This document shows positions 1 through 8,611 of a stretch of DNA of 64,000 nucleotides, piece after piece (the stretch's first letter is position 1; every line of letters begins with the position of its first letter). The position numbers and the translations under genes are program-made. Source of the DNA: Pontibacillus litoralis JSM 072002 (GTDB taxonomy: Bacteria > Bacillota > Bacilli > Bacillales > BH030062); contig NZ_AVPG01000001.1 in assembly GCF_000775615.1 (NCBI RefSeq), positions 310,001 through 374,000 of the forward strand, given 5' to 3'. The notes under the pieces were generated by a model, which did not search any database, was not told the origin of the DNA, and worked only from the letters and a program-made list of their open reading frames with translations.

Positions 1-952
1 CCTCAATTAATTTAGGAACAACGTCAAATAAATCTCCAACAATACCATAATCCGCTACATTAAAAATGTTCGCTTCTGGGTCTTTGTTAATCGCAACAAT
101 GACTTTAGAATTAGACATACCTGCTAAATGTTGAATAGCGCCTGAAATGCCACAAGCAATGTATAAATCAGGTGTTACAACTTTACCTGTTTGACCAATT
201 TGTAATGAGTAATCGCAGTATTCAGCATCACATGCCCCGCGGGAAGCACCGACTGCAGCACCTAACACATCTGCTAATTGTTGTAATGGTTCAAAACCTT
301 CAGCACTTTTCACTCCACGACCACCAGCTACAACGATGTTCGCTTCTGACAAATCCACTCCTTCTGTAGACTTACGAAGGACATCTTTAATAATCGTTCT
401 TACATCTTTAATATCTACTTGCTTTGATTGTACATCACCACTTCTACTATCATCACGTTGTAACGGCTTCATGTTATTCGGGCGTATAGTAGCAAACAGC
501 AGACCGTCTGCAATCATTTTCTTCTCGAATGCTTTTCCAGAATATATCGGTCTTGTAAATACTACATTTTCCCCAACGTGATCGACAGCCACTGCATCGG
601 AAATTAGACCACTTTCCAATTTACTAGCAAGTTTCGGTGTGAGGTCTTTACCAATGGCTGTATGCCCCATTACGATGCCGTCAGGAGATTCCTCCTCTAT
701 TACGGAAAGGACAGCTTGACCATAACCATCAGAAGTATACGTAGCTAATGCATCGTGCTGCACTGTGCACACTCGATCAGCACCGTAATAAATCATTTCT
801 TTGCCAAGGTTTGATACATCATCAGAACCACATAAAATCCCTACAACTTCTCCATTCGGACTGATCTTCCTAGCCGCAGCAATTGCCTCAAATGTTACAT
901 TACGTAATGCACCGTCACGCGCTTCTCCAATAACAAGCATTTTCTGACTCAT
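1..952 (-). CDS. etfA: Electron transfer flavoprotein alpha subunit (3' end cut off by window)
   Basis: EtfA pairs with EtfB to form the FAD-containing electron carrier that takes electrons from acyl-CoA dehydrogenases towards the quinone pool. Reading from the ATG at 952 gives 317 complete codons before the window edge. The family is about 325 residues, so roughly the last eight are missing. The N-terminal half is the alpha/beta ETF domain; the C-terminal half carries the FAD-domain signature (IVVAGGRGVKSAEGFE, then GASRGACDAEY and QIGQTGKVVTPDLYIACGIS). A purine-rich ribosome site (AAGGGGAA) precedes the ATG. It is the last visible gene of a fadR-fadB-etfB-etfA run and lies 30 bases after etfB. 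Identification is secure; only the terminus is unseen. Confidence 0.95.
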   Translation of the reverse strand, partial: MSQKMLVIGEARDGALRNVTFEAIAAARKISPNGEVVGILCGSDDVSNLGKEMIYYGADRVCTVQHDALATYTSDGYGQAVLSVIEEESPDGIVMGHTAIGKDLTPKLASKLESGLISDAVAVDHVGENVVFTRPIYSGKAFEKKMIADGLLFATIRPNNMKPLQRDDSRSGDVQSKQVDIKDVRTIIKDVLRKSTEGVDLSEANIVVAGGRGVKSAEGFEPLQQLADVLGAAVGASRGACDAEYCDYSLQIGQTGKVVTPDLYIACGISGAIQHLAGMSNSKVIVAINKDPEANIFNVADYGIVGDLFDVVPKLIE

Positions 953-982
953 AAAGATTCCCCTTTCTCCTTAGTAAATAAA

Positions 983-1756
983 TTACAATACTTTCGCTTC
1001 GTCGCGTAATAAAGATACTAACTCTTTTACTTGGTCATCTAGTTCTCCTTCTAAAACTTTCCCCGCTTCTTTTTCAGCTGGCAGGAAGATTTCTAATGTT
1101 TTCGTTTTCATTTCCACATCCTCTTCATCTAGATCAAGGTCATCTAATTCAAGTTCTTCTAGAGGTTTCTTCTTCGCCTTCATAATACCTGGCAAAGATG
1201 GATAACGCGGCTCATTTAACCCTTGTTGACACGTTACGAGTAATGGTAGTGATGCGTCTACCTTCTCCACATCGCCCTCTACATCACGTTCTATGTGGAC
1301 TGTTTCCCCAGCTATTTTAATATCTGTAATGGTTGTGACGTAAGGAAGGTTTAGACGTTCAGCTAATCGTGGGCCAACTTGACCACTCGCTTCATCAATC
1401 GCTACATTTCCAGCTAAAATAAGGTCTGCTTCTTTATCATCAAAAAATGCCTCTAAAATTTTTACAGTAGTATATTGATCTCCTTCTTCTACATCATCTT
1501 CCGTATTAATCAATACAGACTTATCTGCCCCCATTGCTAGAGCTGTTCGCAATTGCTTTTCGGCCTCTTCTCCTCCAATAGTTACCACCGTCACTTCTCC
1601 ACCATGTTCATCTCGGAGCTGAATCGCTTCTTCTACTGCATACTCATCGTACGGATTAATAATAAATTCCGCACCTTCTTCATCGATACGATTGTTGTCA
1701 ATAACAATTTTCTCCTCTGTGTCGAATGTCCGCTTTAATAGAACGTAAATATTCAT
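983..1756 (-). CDS. etfB: Electron transfer flavoprotein beta subunit
   Basis: This is the beta subunit of the ETF heterodimer, which binds AMP structurally and shuttles electrons from fatty-acyl-CoA oxidation. The 257 residues match the family's usual length. The N-terminus (MNIYVLLKRTFDTEEKI) and the diagnostic segment VDEASGQVGPRLAERLNLPY at about residues 120-140 are typical. The last third is very acidic (ELELDDLDLDEEDVEM), which may be a lineage trait. A GGGGG-type ribosome site lies close before the ATG at 1756. It sits 17 bases after fadB and 30 before etfA, so the three are almost certainly co-transcribed under FadR. Confidence 0.96.
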   Translation of the reverse strand: MNIYVLLKRTFDTEEKIVIDNNRIDEEGAEFIINPYDEYAVEEAIQLRDEHGGEVTVVTIGGEEAEKQLRTALAMGADKSVLINTEDDVEEGDQYTTVKILEAFFDDKEADLILAGNVAIDEASGQVGPRLAERLNLPYVTTITDIKIAGETVHIERDVEGDVEKVDASLPLLVTCQQGLNEPRYPSLPGIMKAKKKPLEELELDDLDLDEEDVEMKTKTLEIFLPAEKEAGKVLEGELDDQVKELVSLLRDEAKVL

Positions 1757-1773
1757 TTCATTACCCCCTTGGT

Positions 1774-2544
1774 TTATTGATCGTTGAATTGTGGCTTTCT
1801 TTTATCAATAAAGGCTTGGACGCCCTCTTTCGCATCTTCATTCCCGAACACTTGACCAAATGCCTCTTGTTCAGCTTTTAAACCGCTTTCAAAATTGGAT
1901 GTATAAGAATACGGTACTAATCCCATAACAGCATGTATGGACGGACCACTCTTCTCACTAATTTTATGCGCTAAACTCATCGTGAAATCTTCTAATTGTT
2001 CCTCTGCTACCGCATGATTTGCTAAACCAACAGCAGCTGCTTCTGACCCACTAATAGGCTCACCAGTTAAAATCATTTCATATGCTTTTGCCTGACCTAC
2101 ATATCTAGGTAGCCGTTGAGTACCTGCAAAACCAGGGATAATTCCTAAATTTAATTCAGGTAAACCTAATTTCGCTTTTTCTGTCACAATTCTTAAATGA
2201 CAAGACATTGCAAGCTCCAGTCCTCCGCCTAATGCTGCCCCATGAATAGCAGCTATAACAGGGACATGAAACGTTTCAATTCGGTTAAAAATATCCTGAC
2301 CTTGTTTTGCTAGATTGCTATATTCGGATTGCTTCTGTAGAGAAGTGAATTCTTTAATATCAGCACCTGCCGAAAAGAATCGTCCTTCTCCTTTTAATAC
2401 GACAGCTTTTGCGCCTTTTTTCTCTATTTCATCTAACGCTTTAGCTAAGTCCTTTAAAATGTAAGACGCTAACGCATTAGCGGGCGGACTTTGAATCGTT
2501 ATAAGTGCCACTTGTTCTTTCCATTCTAATTGAAGATAGTCCAT
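1774..2544 (-). CDS. fadB: Enoyl-CoA hydratase/isomerase family protein (FadB)
   Basis: A crotonase-fold enzyme that hydrates trans-2-enoyl-CoA to 3-hydroxyacyl-CoA in beta-oxidation. The 256 residues contain the oxyanion-hole segments GEGRFFSAGADIKEF (about 53-65) and HGAALGGGLELAMSC (about 101-115). The two acid residues expected of a hydratase are present: Glu110 in GGGLE and Glu130 in LGLPELNLG. It lies between fadR (21 bases upstream) and etfB, the order known from B. subtilis lcfA-fadR-fadB-etfB-etfA. It should be repressed by FadR through the operator before fadR. A crotonase of different substrate range cannot be excluded from sequence alone, but context favours fatty acids. Confidence 0.93.
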   Translation of the reverse strand: MDYLQLEWKEQVALITIQSPPANALASYILKDLAKALDEIEKKGAKAVVLKGEGRFFSAGADIKEFTSLQKQSEYSNLAKQGQDIFNRIETFHVPVIAAIHGAALGGGLELAMSCHLRIVTEKAKLGLPELNLGIIPGFAGTQRLPRYVGQAKAYEMILTGEPISGSEAAAVGLANHAVAEEQLEDFTMSLAHKISEKSGPSIHAVMGLVPYSYTSNFESGLKAEQEAFGQVFGNEDAKEGVQAFIDKRKPQFNDQ

Positions 2545-2565
2545 ACTTGCATCCCCTCCTACATA

Positions 2566-3156
2566 TTATTTCTCTTTGTTCATTAACCCATTGATTAAAA
2601 GGGAATGAACACCGTAAGCTTGTTTTACTAAATCGTATTTTTGTTCCTTCATAACCCAATTCGTAACGGTTTCATCTAACGTTCCAAACACCATTTGGCG
2701 TACTAACCTTGAGTCAATATTTTCATCTATCACGCCTTCCTGTATTCCTTGTTGAACAATTTGATCGATTATTTCTAAGTATGGCTTTAAAATATTATTA
2801 ATTCTTAACCGAAGTTGTTTGTTTGATTGCCTTAATTCGAGCTGTGTTACAATCGCTAAATGGTGATCTTGGGCTAGCTGGTGGAAGTGCATATGAATGA
2901 ATGAAAATAATTTATCTTCTACATTCGATTTCAAACGTATATCTTCCTGTATTTTTTCAATTAAAAGCCCCATTTTATCTTCAAAAAGGGAAATTAATAC
3001 ATCTTCTTTATTTTTGAAATAGATATAAATGGTCCCATCTGCGACACCTGCTTTTTTAGCAATTTTGGATACTTGGGAAGCATGATACCCATTTTCCGCT
3101 ATTACTTCTACTGCTGCGTCTATTATTTGTTTATATTTCGGTTTACTCTTTTTCAT
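2566..3156 (-). CDS. fadR: TetR-family fatty acid degradation repressor FadR (YsiA type)
   Basis: A 196-residue TetR-type repressor; in B. subtilis it leaves its operators when long-chain acyl-CoA binds. The DNA-binding domain is residues 1-60, with the helix-turn-helix around 26-48 (HASQVSKIAKKAGVADGTIY, then IYFKNKEDVL). The remainder is the ligand-binding helical domain. Its own promoter region holds a perfect inverted repeat of the FadR-box type at 3189-3210, so it is probably autoregulated. It heads the fadR-fadB-etfB-etfA run. The 137-base gap to lcfA contains a strong promoter, so fadR can be transcribed apart from lcfA. Confidence 0.94.
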   Translation of the reverse strand: MKKSKPKYKQIIDAAVEVIAENGYHASQVSKIAKKAGVADGTIYIYFKNKEDVLISLFEDKMGLLIEKIQEDIRLKSNVEDKLFSFIHMHFHQLAQDHHLAIVTQLELRQSNKQLRLRINNILKPYLEIIDQIVQQGIQEGVIDENIDSRLVRQMVFGTLDETVTNWVMKEQKYDLVKQAYGVHSLLINGLMNKEK

Positions 3157-3188
3157 TTGTATCTCCTTTTTACCTAAACCTATCAGAA

Positions 3189-3210
3189 ACTGAATGAATA
3201 ATCATTCAGT
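3189..3210. promoter_or_regulatory. FadR operator
   Basis: A perfect 9+9 inverted repeat with a 4-base spacer: ACTGAATGA, ATAA, TCATTCAGT. It matches the published B. subtilis FadR (YsiA) box TGAATGANTANTCATTCA at every fixed position. It lies 4 bases past the -10 element of the fadR promoter, covering the likely transcription start, which suits repression by occlusion. Confidence 0.93.
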
Positions 3211-3213
3211 TTC

Positions 3214-3242
3214 ATTGTACACAATTGAGTTTATTCTGTCAA
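3214..3242 (-). promoter_or_regulatory. Sigma-A promoter for fadR-fadB-etfB-etfA
   Basis: On the minus strand TTGACA (3242-3237), a 17-base spacer and TACAAT (3219-3214). The -35 is a perfect match, the -10 has one mismatch and the spacing is ideal. The FadR operator follows directly. Confidence 0.88.
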
Positions 3243-3293
3243 TATTCAGAAAATGACTTGTCCTATTTCACATAAAAAGAAGTAATGCACTTT

Positions 3294-5000
3294 TTATATG
3301 GTTTCTTTGTGTCCCTCTCCATGCTTCGCCTTTTCTTCATCGACTAGTGCTCTTCGTAAAATTTTACCGACTGCTGTTTTCGGCAATTCTTCTCTAAATT
3401 CATAAATGCGTGGCACTTTAAAGGCGGCCAAATGGCTCCGGCAATATTCATTTAGTTCTTCTTCTGTTACAATTTGATCTTGTTTGACGACAACGTAAGC
3501 TTTTACTGTTTCACCTCGGTATTTATCTGGGACACCTGCAACAACAACTTCTTGTATTGCATCATGTTCATATAATACTTCTTCTATTTCTCGTGGATAG
3601 ATGTTAAAACCACCAGCAATAATCATATCCTTCTTACGATCGATGACGTAAAAGAATCCCTGCTCATCCATGTACCCAAGGTCCCCTGTACGAAACCACC
3701 CATCTCGTAATACTTCTGCCGTATCCTCTGGTCTATTCCAATACCCTTTCATGACTTGTGGACCAGATACTGCAATCTCTCCAATGGATCCAATTTCTAC
3801 TTCCTCATTCGAATCTGCGCTCACTATTTTAGCATTTGTATCAGGCCAAGGAACTCCGATGCTTCCTCCCACTCGCTTCTCCCAAACAAAATTAGAATGT
3901 GTGACAGGAGATGTTTCTGTTAACCCATACCCTTCTACCAGCTTACCATTTGTGAGTTGTTCAAACTTTTCCTGTATTTCTACCGGTAAAGGCGCAGACC
4001 CGCTTATACAAGCTTCAATGGAAGATAGGTCGTATTTATGCAACTCAGGATGATTCAAAAGTGCGATATAAATCGTTGGTGCACCAGGGAATAGAGTTGG
4101 GTGTTGCTTATCTATCGTTTTCAGTACATCTTTCACTTCAAATTTCGGTAATAAAATCATTTTAGCCCCGACCATAACAGAAAAATTCATAATCGTTGTC
4201 ATACCGTAAACATGAAAGAAAGGGAGTACACCTAGCATGCTTTCTTCGCCTTTTCTTGCTTTATATAACCATGCTTGACACATTTGTGTATTGGACACCA
4301 AATTATAATGCGTGAGCATAACCCCTTTCGGGAAACCGGTCGTACCACCGGTGTACTGCAGCAAAGCAATGTCTTCTTTTACGTTTATTTCAACAGGATT
4401 AATGATGCCAGTCGCTTCTTTCATTATTTCCTGCCAAATGTGCGTATGCCCATTATGCTCTACATCAACCACTATTTGTTGTTGTCTCTTTTGAATGAAT
4501 GGATAAATTATATTTTTCGGAAATGGCAAATAATCTTTAATGCCTGTTACAATAACATGTTCTAACTCGGTATTTTCTTTTACATTCATAACACGTGGAT
4601 AAAGCAAATCTAAGCAAAGAATAACTTTCGCTCCAGAGTCTTTCATTTGATACTCTAGTTCTCTTTCCTTGTATAATGGGTTTGTTTGTACGACAATTCC
4701 ACCTGTCATTAGAACTGCATAATAGCCAATGACCGCCTGAGGGGTGTTTGGAAGCATAATTGCTACGCGATCCCCTTTATTGATTCCTAATGATTGTATA
4801 TAACTTGCAAGTAAGGTAGCTTCTCCATACAATTCATCGAATCGCATCTCTTTTCCCATAAAATAAATGGCTTTGTGTTTTTTATACTGCTTAGCACTTT
4901 CCTGCAAATAGTTTTGTAAAGGCTTCTCTTCATACGTAAGTGATGTTGGAACTTGTTTAGGATAATGCTGCAACCAAGGCTTTTCTTCTACATATCCCAT
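3294..5000 (-). CDS. lcfA: Long-chain fatty acid-CoA ligase
   Basis: This enzyme activates long-chain fatty acids to acyl-CoA with ATP, feeding the beta-oxidation genes downstream. The 568 residues show all ANL-superfamily signatures: the P-loop LLQYTGGTTGFPKGVML (about 213-229), GYGLTETSP (about 355), the hinge region GWFRTGDLGYMDEQGFFYVIDRKKDMI (about 430-455) and the C-terminal catalytic Lys in PKTAVGKILRR. A GAAGGAGGG ribosome site precedes the ATG at 5000. Length agrees with B. subtilis LcfA (about 560). No FadR-type repeat was found in its own upstream region, unlike the fadR operon. Confidence 0.95.
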   Translation of the reverse strand: MGYVEEKPWLQHYPKQVPTSLTYEEKPLQNYLQESAKQYKKHKAIYFMGKEMRFDELYGEATLLASYIQSLGINKGDRVAIMLPNTPQAVIGYYAVLMTGGIVVQTNPLYKERELEYQMKDSGAKVILCLDLLYPRVMNVKENTELEHVIVTGIKDYLPFPKNIIYPFIQKRQQQIVVDVEHNGHTHIWQEIMKEATGIINPVEINVKEDIALLQYTGGTTGFPKGVMLTHYNLVSNTQMCQAWLYKARKGEESMLGVLPFFHVYGMTTIMNFSVMVGAKMILLPKFEVKDVLKTIDKQHPTLFPGAPTIYIALLNHPELHKYDLSSIEACISGSAPLPVEIQEKFEQLTNGKLVEGYGLTETSPVTHSNFVWEKRVGGSIGVPWPDTNAKIVSADSNEEVEIGSIGEIAVSGPQVMKGYWNRPEDTAEVLRDGWFRTGDLGYMDEQGFFYVIDRKKDMIIAGGFNIYPREIEEVLYEHDAIQEVVVAGVPDKYRGETVKAYVVVKQDQIVTEEELNEYCRSHLAAFKVPRIYEFREELPKTAVGKILRRALVDEEKAKHGEGHKETI

Positions 5001-5033
5001 TTTTCATACCCTCCTTCACCTATACTTACTATT

Positions 5034-5062
5034 ATTATACCTACAATGCACGTATAATTGAA
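5034..5062 (-). promoter_or_regulatory. Probable sigma-A promoter of lcfA
   Basis: Minus strand TTCAAT (5062-5057), 17-base spacer, then a perfect TATAAT (5039-5034), about 30 bases before the lcfA start codon. The -35 is a 4 of 6 match. Confidence 0.6.
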
Positions 5063-5089
5063 TTATTATTTTAAATTTTTAGATATTTT

Positions 5090-5119
5090 AAAAGGTTTTT
5101 TTTGTAAAAAACGCCTTTT
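5090..5119 (-). terminator. Possible weak terminator after the gene at 5176
   Basis: On the minus strand AAAAGGCG and CCTTTT arms flank long T and A runs that can pair with each other. The stem is AT-dominated and no clean T-tract follows, so this is tentative. Confidence 0.35.
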
Positions 5120-5175
5120 AAAGAAGATAACTTCTAAAATAAGGCGATTATTAGTAACACAATGTAATGCGTATT

Positions 5176-5460
5176 TTATTTTAGTTGATGGATTAAACTT
5201 TCTAAGTGTGCTACATGATGATAAGGAACAATGGGGGTTTTTTTTCCATTCAACTCAATGGGGACGACGACACCTCTAGTTAAGTCAGGAAAGAAAATGG
5301 AGGATTGGTTTATCTGACAAAAATAACTTTTACCTGTAACACCTTTGATAATATCTCTAAGAATCGACCGCATCACAGTCGCTGAAACTTGTTCGCCAAC
5401 TCCTTTTTTATAGTCCTTTTTTGACAACGGGATGACGATTTTAATTTGACACTCTTCCAT
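5176..5460 (-). CDS. Conserved-looking small protein of unknown function, 94 aa
   Basis: I do not recognise this protein. The start is taken at the ATG at 5460 because AAGGAG lies 9 bases upstream; an ATG at 5487 has no ribosome site. The protein begins MEECQIKIVIPLSKKDYKK and looks soluble, with no signal peptide or membrane segment. A central part (SATVMRSILRDIIKGVTGK) is amphipathic. The C-terminal half (DLTRGVVVPIELNGKKTP) looks like a small beta-rich fold and it ends in HHVAHLESLIHQLK. It lies alone between lcfA and the yshE group. In B. subtilis these neighbours are adjacent, so this is an insertion relative to that order. Confidence 0.6.
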   Translation of the reverse strand: MEECQIKIVIPLSKKDYKKGVGEQVSATVMRSILRDIIKGVTGKSYFCQINQSSIFFPDLTRGVVVPIELNGKKTPIVPYHHVAHLESLIHQLK

Positions 5461-5690
5461 TCTTTCTTTCTCCTTTTTTATAACCATTTATAGTGAAGTT
5501 CAAGTGATTACATAACATCTAATTATTTTATTATGTCGTACTTTCACCATTCGCGTAAATGCGACAAATATACTAAATGCTTAATCACTATTGCTCTCGT
5601 ACTAATAGATTCTCCTAAGAGGTGGTATAAATTGTGAATTCATTCACTAGCTAGTATTTATGTACATGGGGCTTTAAACCCATTAAGAAC

Positions 5691-5716
5691 GCCCCCTTCA
5701 CACTAGTAAAGAGGGC
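5691..5716 (-). terminator. Probable terminator of the mutS2-yshE-small peptide run
   Basis: Minus-strand stem GCCCTCTT/AAGGGGGC with one G-T pair and a 10-base loop, 6 bases after the stop codon of the 27-codon gene. The following GTTCTT is a poor T-tract. Confidence 0.5.
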
Positions 5717-5722
5717 ATATTG

Positions 5723-5806
5723 CTAGGCAAATAAAATCATATACATGACGCCAAACAATGCAAAAATCACTGCAACGACTGCTAATACTTTGGATAACGT
5801 CTCCAA
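5723..5806 (-). CDS. 27-residue putative membrane peptide
   Basis: A very short open reading frame with a strong ribosome site: GGAGG at 5818-5814, exactly 7 bases from a TTG start at 5806; a GTG at 5809 would be only 4 away. The peptide reads METLSKVLAVVAVIF, then ALFGVMYMILFA. After a short polar head it is almost entirely hydrophobic, enough for one membrane helix. It starts 15 bases after the yshE stop and is followed by a hairpin, so it looks like the last gene of that transcript. YshE is itself a four-helix membrane protein, so a partner or subunit role is possible but pure inference. Confidence 0.6.
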   Translation of the reverse strand: METLSKVLAVVAVIFALFGVMYMILFA

Positions 5807-5821
5807 CACAGTGCCTCCCTT

Positions 5822-6226
5822 TTATCCAATATTCGCACCGATAACGAAGGACAAACCGACCGATATAACTAATGAAATAAAACCAACAGCGCGGTTGTCT
5901 TGTTTTATTTCATTATCAATGCGAAAACTTGGTGTCAAAAATTCAAAAATATAATACCCCGTTAACATTAAGATGAAGCCACTAAATCCCCAAGCCATCA
6001 TAAGTAGTAAAGAATCATTATGCATGATGGAGAAACGAAAAATGTTAGCAATTCCAAATATCTTTCCTCCAGTAGCCATTGCAACGGAAAGATTCCCATT
6101 CTTAATTTCTTCCCAATTCTCATAGCTCGTTACAATTTCAAATATGGCTAAACAAACTACTCCGCATAACACTACTACACTATAACTAGCTGCCGTTTCT
6201 ATAAAGGGATTTTCCCAAAAATTCAT
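5822..6226 (-). CDS. yshE: DUF350 membrane protein YshE
   Basis: A 134-residue integral membrane protein of the DUF350 family, function unknown. Four hydrophobic helices are visible (about 14-32, 48-66 weaker, 70-96, 112-132). The conserved family region LSVAMATGGKIFGIANIFRFSI is at about 46-67. AAGGAGAGG precedes the ATG at 6226. It lies 20 bases after mutS2, the same order as in B. subtilis (mutSB-yshE), so co-transcription is likely. Confidence 0.88.
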   Translation of the reverse strand: MNFWENPFIETAASYSVVVLCGVVCLAIFEIVTSYENWEEIKNGNLSVAMATGGKIFGIANIFRFSIMHNDSLLLMMAWGFSGFILMLTGYYIFEFLTPSFRIDNEIKQDNRAVGFISLVISVGLSFVIGANIG

Positions 6227-6246
6227 GTAACCTCTCCTTTATTCAT

Positions 6247-8592
6247 TTAACGCAGTTCTAATACGGTTACGCCACTTCCACCTTCATTCATGCCACCAAT
6301 TCGTGAAGTAGCGATGGAGCGATGTTTAGCAGCAAATTGTTCAACACCTTTACGCAAAGCTCCTGTTCCTTTTCCATGAATGATTGATACTTGTGGATAC
6401 CCTGCTAATAATGCATCGTCAATATACTTCTCTAATCGTTGTATCGCATCTTCATATCGTTCCCCGCGTAAATCTAACTCCGGCTTCACATGATAACTGG
6501 AGCCCTTCACCGTAGCCATCGGTTTTTCTTTAAGGGGTTCTTCACGCTTAATAAATTGTAAATCCGCTTCTTTCACTTTCATTTTCATAATGCCTAGCTG
6601 TACTTGATATTCCTTGTTGCTTACTTTCTCTATAATATGGCCGTTTTGTCCTAAGGAAGTTACTTTCACTTCATCTCCTTGCTGCAGCTGTGGCGTTGCT
6701 TTACGTTTCTTTGGCTGAGACGTAGTTCGTTTCTCACTTAAAGTTGGTTGCGCTTCTTCTAATTGCTTACGAGCTTCAATCCATTCATGTTCCTTAAATT
6801 CTGCTTGATGCTGCATTTTACGCATATTGGAAACAATAATTTCTGCTTCTTGCTTCGCCTGATCAACGGCTTTCTGCGCTTTTTCTTCCGCTTTCTTATA
6901 AAGCAGCTGTTGCTTTTGTTCAATTTCTTCCCATTTATGTTGCAGTTGTTGATGCAGGACTTCCGCTTCTGCTAACAGTGCTTCTGCCTCTTCATAATCA
7001 CGATCAGCATTACGCCTTGAAGCTTCTAATGAGGCAATCATATGCTCTACACTTTCAGAATCTTGTCCAACATGACCTTTCGCTGTTTGAATAATCCCTT
7101 CACTTAATCCTAGCCGACGTGAAATTTCAAATGCATTACTACGCCCTGGGACTCCAATCAATAAACGATAGGTAGGCTTTAACGTTTGTACATCAAATTC
7201 TACAGAAGCATTTATAACGCCTTTGCGATTATATCCATACGCTTTTAATTCTGGATAATGAGTAGTAGCAATCACCTTTGCCCCTACATTCACAACATTA
7301 TCTAATATCGACATTGCCAAAGCAGCACCTTCTTGAGGATCTGTACCTGCTCCTAATTCATCAAATAACACCAAAGAGTTGGCATTCACATGTTGTAATA
7401 TGTTTACAATGTTCGTCATATGGGAAGAAAACGTACTTAATGATTGCTCTATAGATTGTTCATCTCCAATATCTGCGAAGACGTGCTCAAATACACTTAG
7501 TTCACAGCCATCTTGAGCAGGTATTTGTAATCCAGATTGGGCCATTAATGTACAAAGCCCGACCATTTTAAGGGTTACCGTTTTACCACCTGTATTAGGG
7601 CCTGTAATAACAATAGCGGCATAATTACTCCCTAGTTCTACATCATTCGGAACGACTTCTTGTTCATCAATGAGCGGGTGACGTGCTTGTTTCATTTTAA
7701 TAAACCCTTTATCATTGATCCTTGGCATAGCTCCTTTTACACGTTTCGAATGATGGGCCTTGGCAAAGATAAAATCGAGTTTACCCAATATTTCAACATT
7801 GTCATATAAATAAACTTCATCTGCAGCAACAAGTTCAGATAAATGGGTTAAAATTCGTTCCACTTCATACTTTTCTTGCGCCTTTGCTTCTTGAAGCTGA
7901 TTATTTAATTCCACTACTGCTTGTGGTTCTATAAACAACGTTGCACCTGATGAGGACTGATCATGAACAATCCCGCCCACCGCTGAGCGATATTCTTGCT
8001 TCACAGGGAGAACATAACGATCGTTTCTTATCGTAATAATAGCATCAGATAGCATTTTACTTTTAGACCTTGTCCAGCCTTCTAGTTTATCACGTACTCT
8101 ACTTTCATAAGACCTCATACGTGACCTTAACGTCCTTAACGTATCAGAGGCACCATCCATGACATTACCATAATCGTCGATACAACTTTTAATTGATCGC
8201 TCTAATTCATTTAACTGTACGATACGATCCGTTAACTCTCGTAATATTGGTAATGCCGGTTCTTCCATTTCCTCGATAAACGTTTTGATCACTTTACTGG
8301 CATATAACGTACTAGCTACATCAAGTAATTCTTCTGGATGTAGCATTCCGCCTATCGTCGCCCTTTTCACAATTGGCTTGATATCAAATATACCACCTAA
8401 AGGAACGTTACCTTTTAGTCTTAGGACATTAACTGCTTCATCGGTTTCCTTTTGCCACATACGTACAACATCTATATTCGTTGAAGGCTTTAAACGGTCT
8501 ACTTGCTCTTTTCCTAAAGAAGAAGTTGTACATTGTGTTAATTGTTCTTTAATCTTATCATATTCTAAAACATGATAAATTCGCTTATTCAT
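6247..8592 (-). CDS. mutS2: Endonuclease MutS2 / ribosome-rescue factor (RqcU)
   Basis: MutS2 proteins have a MutS-like core and ABC ATPase but lack the mismatch-recognition domain; in B. subtilis the protein has been linked to splitting collided ribosomes. The 781 residues show the core helices (1-300), Walker [13 protein letters not shown] (about 331-342), Walker [22 protein letters not shown] (about 405-425), a long charged coiled coil (about 520-630), a KOW-like stretch ([13 protein letters not shown]) and a C-terminal Smr domain with LDLRG (about 707) and [14 protein letters not shown] (about 740). All motifs are intact. It follows polX by 19 bases. Confidence 0.96.
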   Translation of the reverse strand: MNKRIYHVLEYDKIKEQLTQCTTSSLGKEQVDRLKPSTNIDVVRMWQKETDEAVNVLRLKGNVPLGGIFDIKPIVKRATIGGMLHPEELLDVASTLYASKVIKTFIEEMEEPALPILRELTDRIVQLNELERSIKSCIDDYGNVMDGASDTLRTLRSRMRSYESRVRDKLEGWTRSKSKMLSDAIITIRNDRYVLPVKQEYRSAVGGIVHDQSSSGATLFIEPQAVVELNNQLQEAKAQEKYEVERILTHLSELVAADEVYLYDNVEILGKLDFIFAKAHHSKRVKGAMPRINDKGFIKMKQARHPLIDEQEVVPNDVELGSNYAAIVITGPNTGGKTVTLKMVGLCTLMAQSGLQIPAQDGCELSVFEHVFADIGDEQSIEQSLSTFSSHMTNIVNILQHVNANSLVLFDELGAGTDPQEGAALAMSILDNVVNVGAKVIATTHYPELKAYGYNRKGVINASVEFDVQTLKPTYRLLIGVPGRSNAFEISRRLGLSEGIIQTAKGHVGQDSESVEHMIASLEASRRNADRDYEEAEALLAEAEVLHQQLQHKWEEIEQKQQLLYKKAEEKAQKAVDQAKQEAEIIVSNMRKMQHQAEFKEHEWIEARKQLEEAQPTLSEKRTTSQPKKRKATPQLQQGDEVKVTSLGQNGHIIEKVSNKEYQVQLGIMKMKVKEADLQFIKREEPLKEKPMATVKGSSYHVKPELDLRGERYEDAIQRLEKYIDDALLAGYPQVSIIHGKGTGALRKGVEQFAAKHRSIATSRIGGMNEGGSGVTVLELR

Positions 8593-8611
8593 GTCATATT
8601 CCCCTTTATGC

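Noticed and set aside
5745-5954. A 69-codon plus-strand frame across the 3' end of yshE
   Set aside because: No ribosome site and antisense to yshE and to the better supported 27-codon gene.
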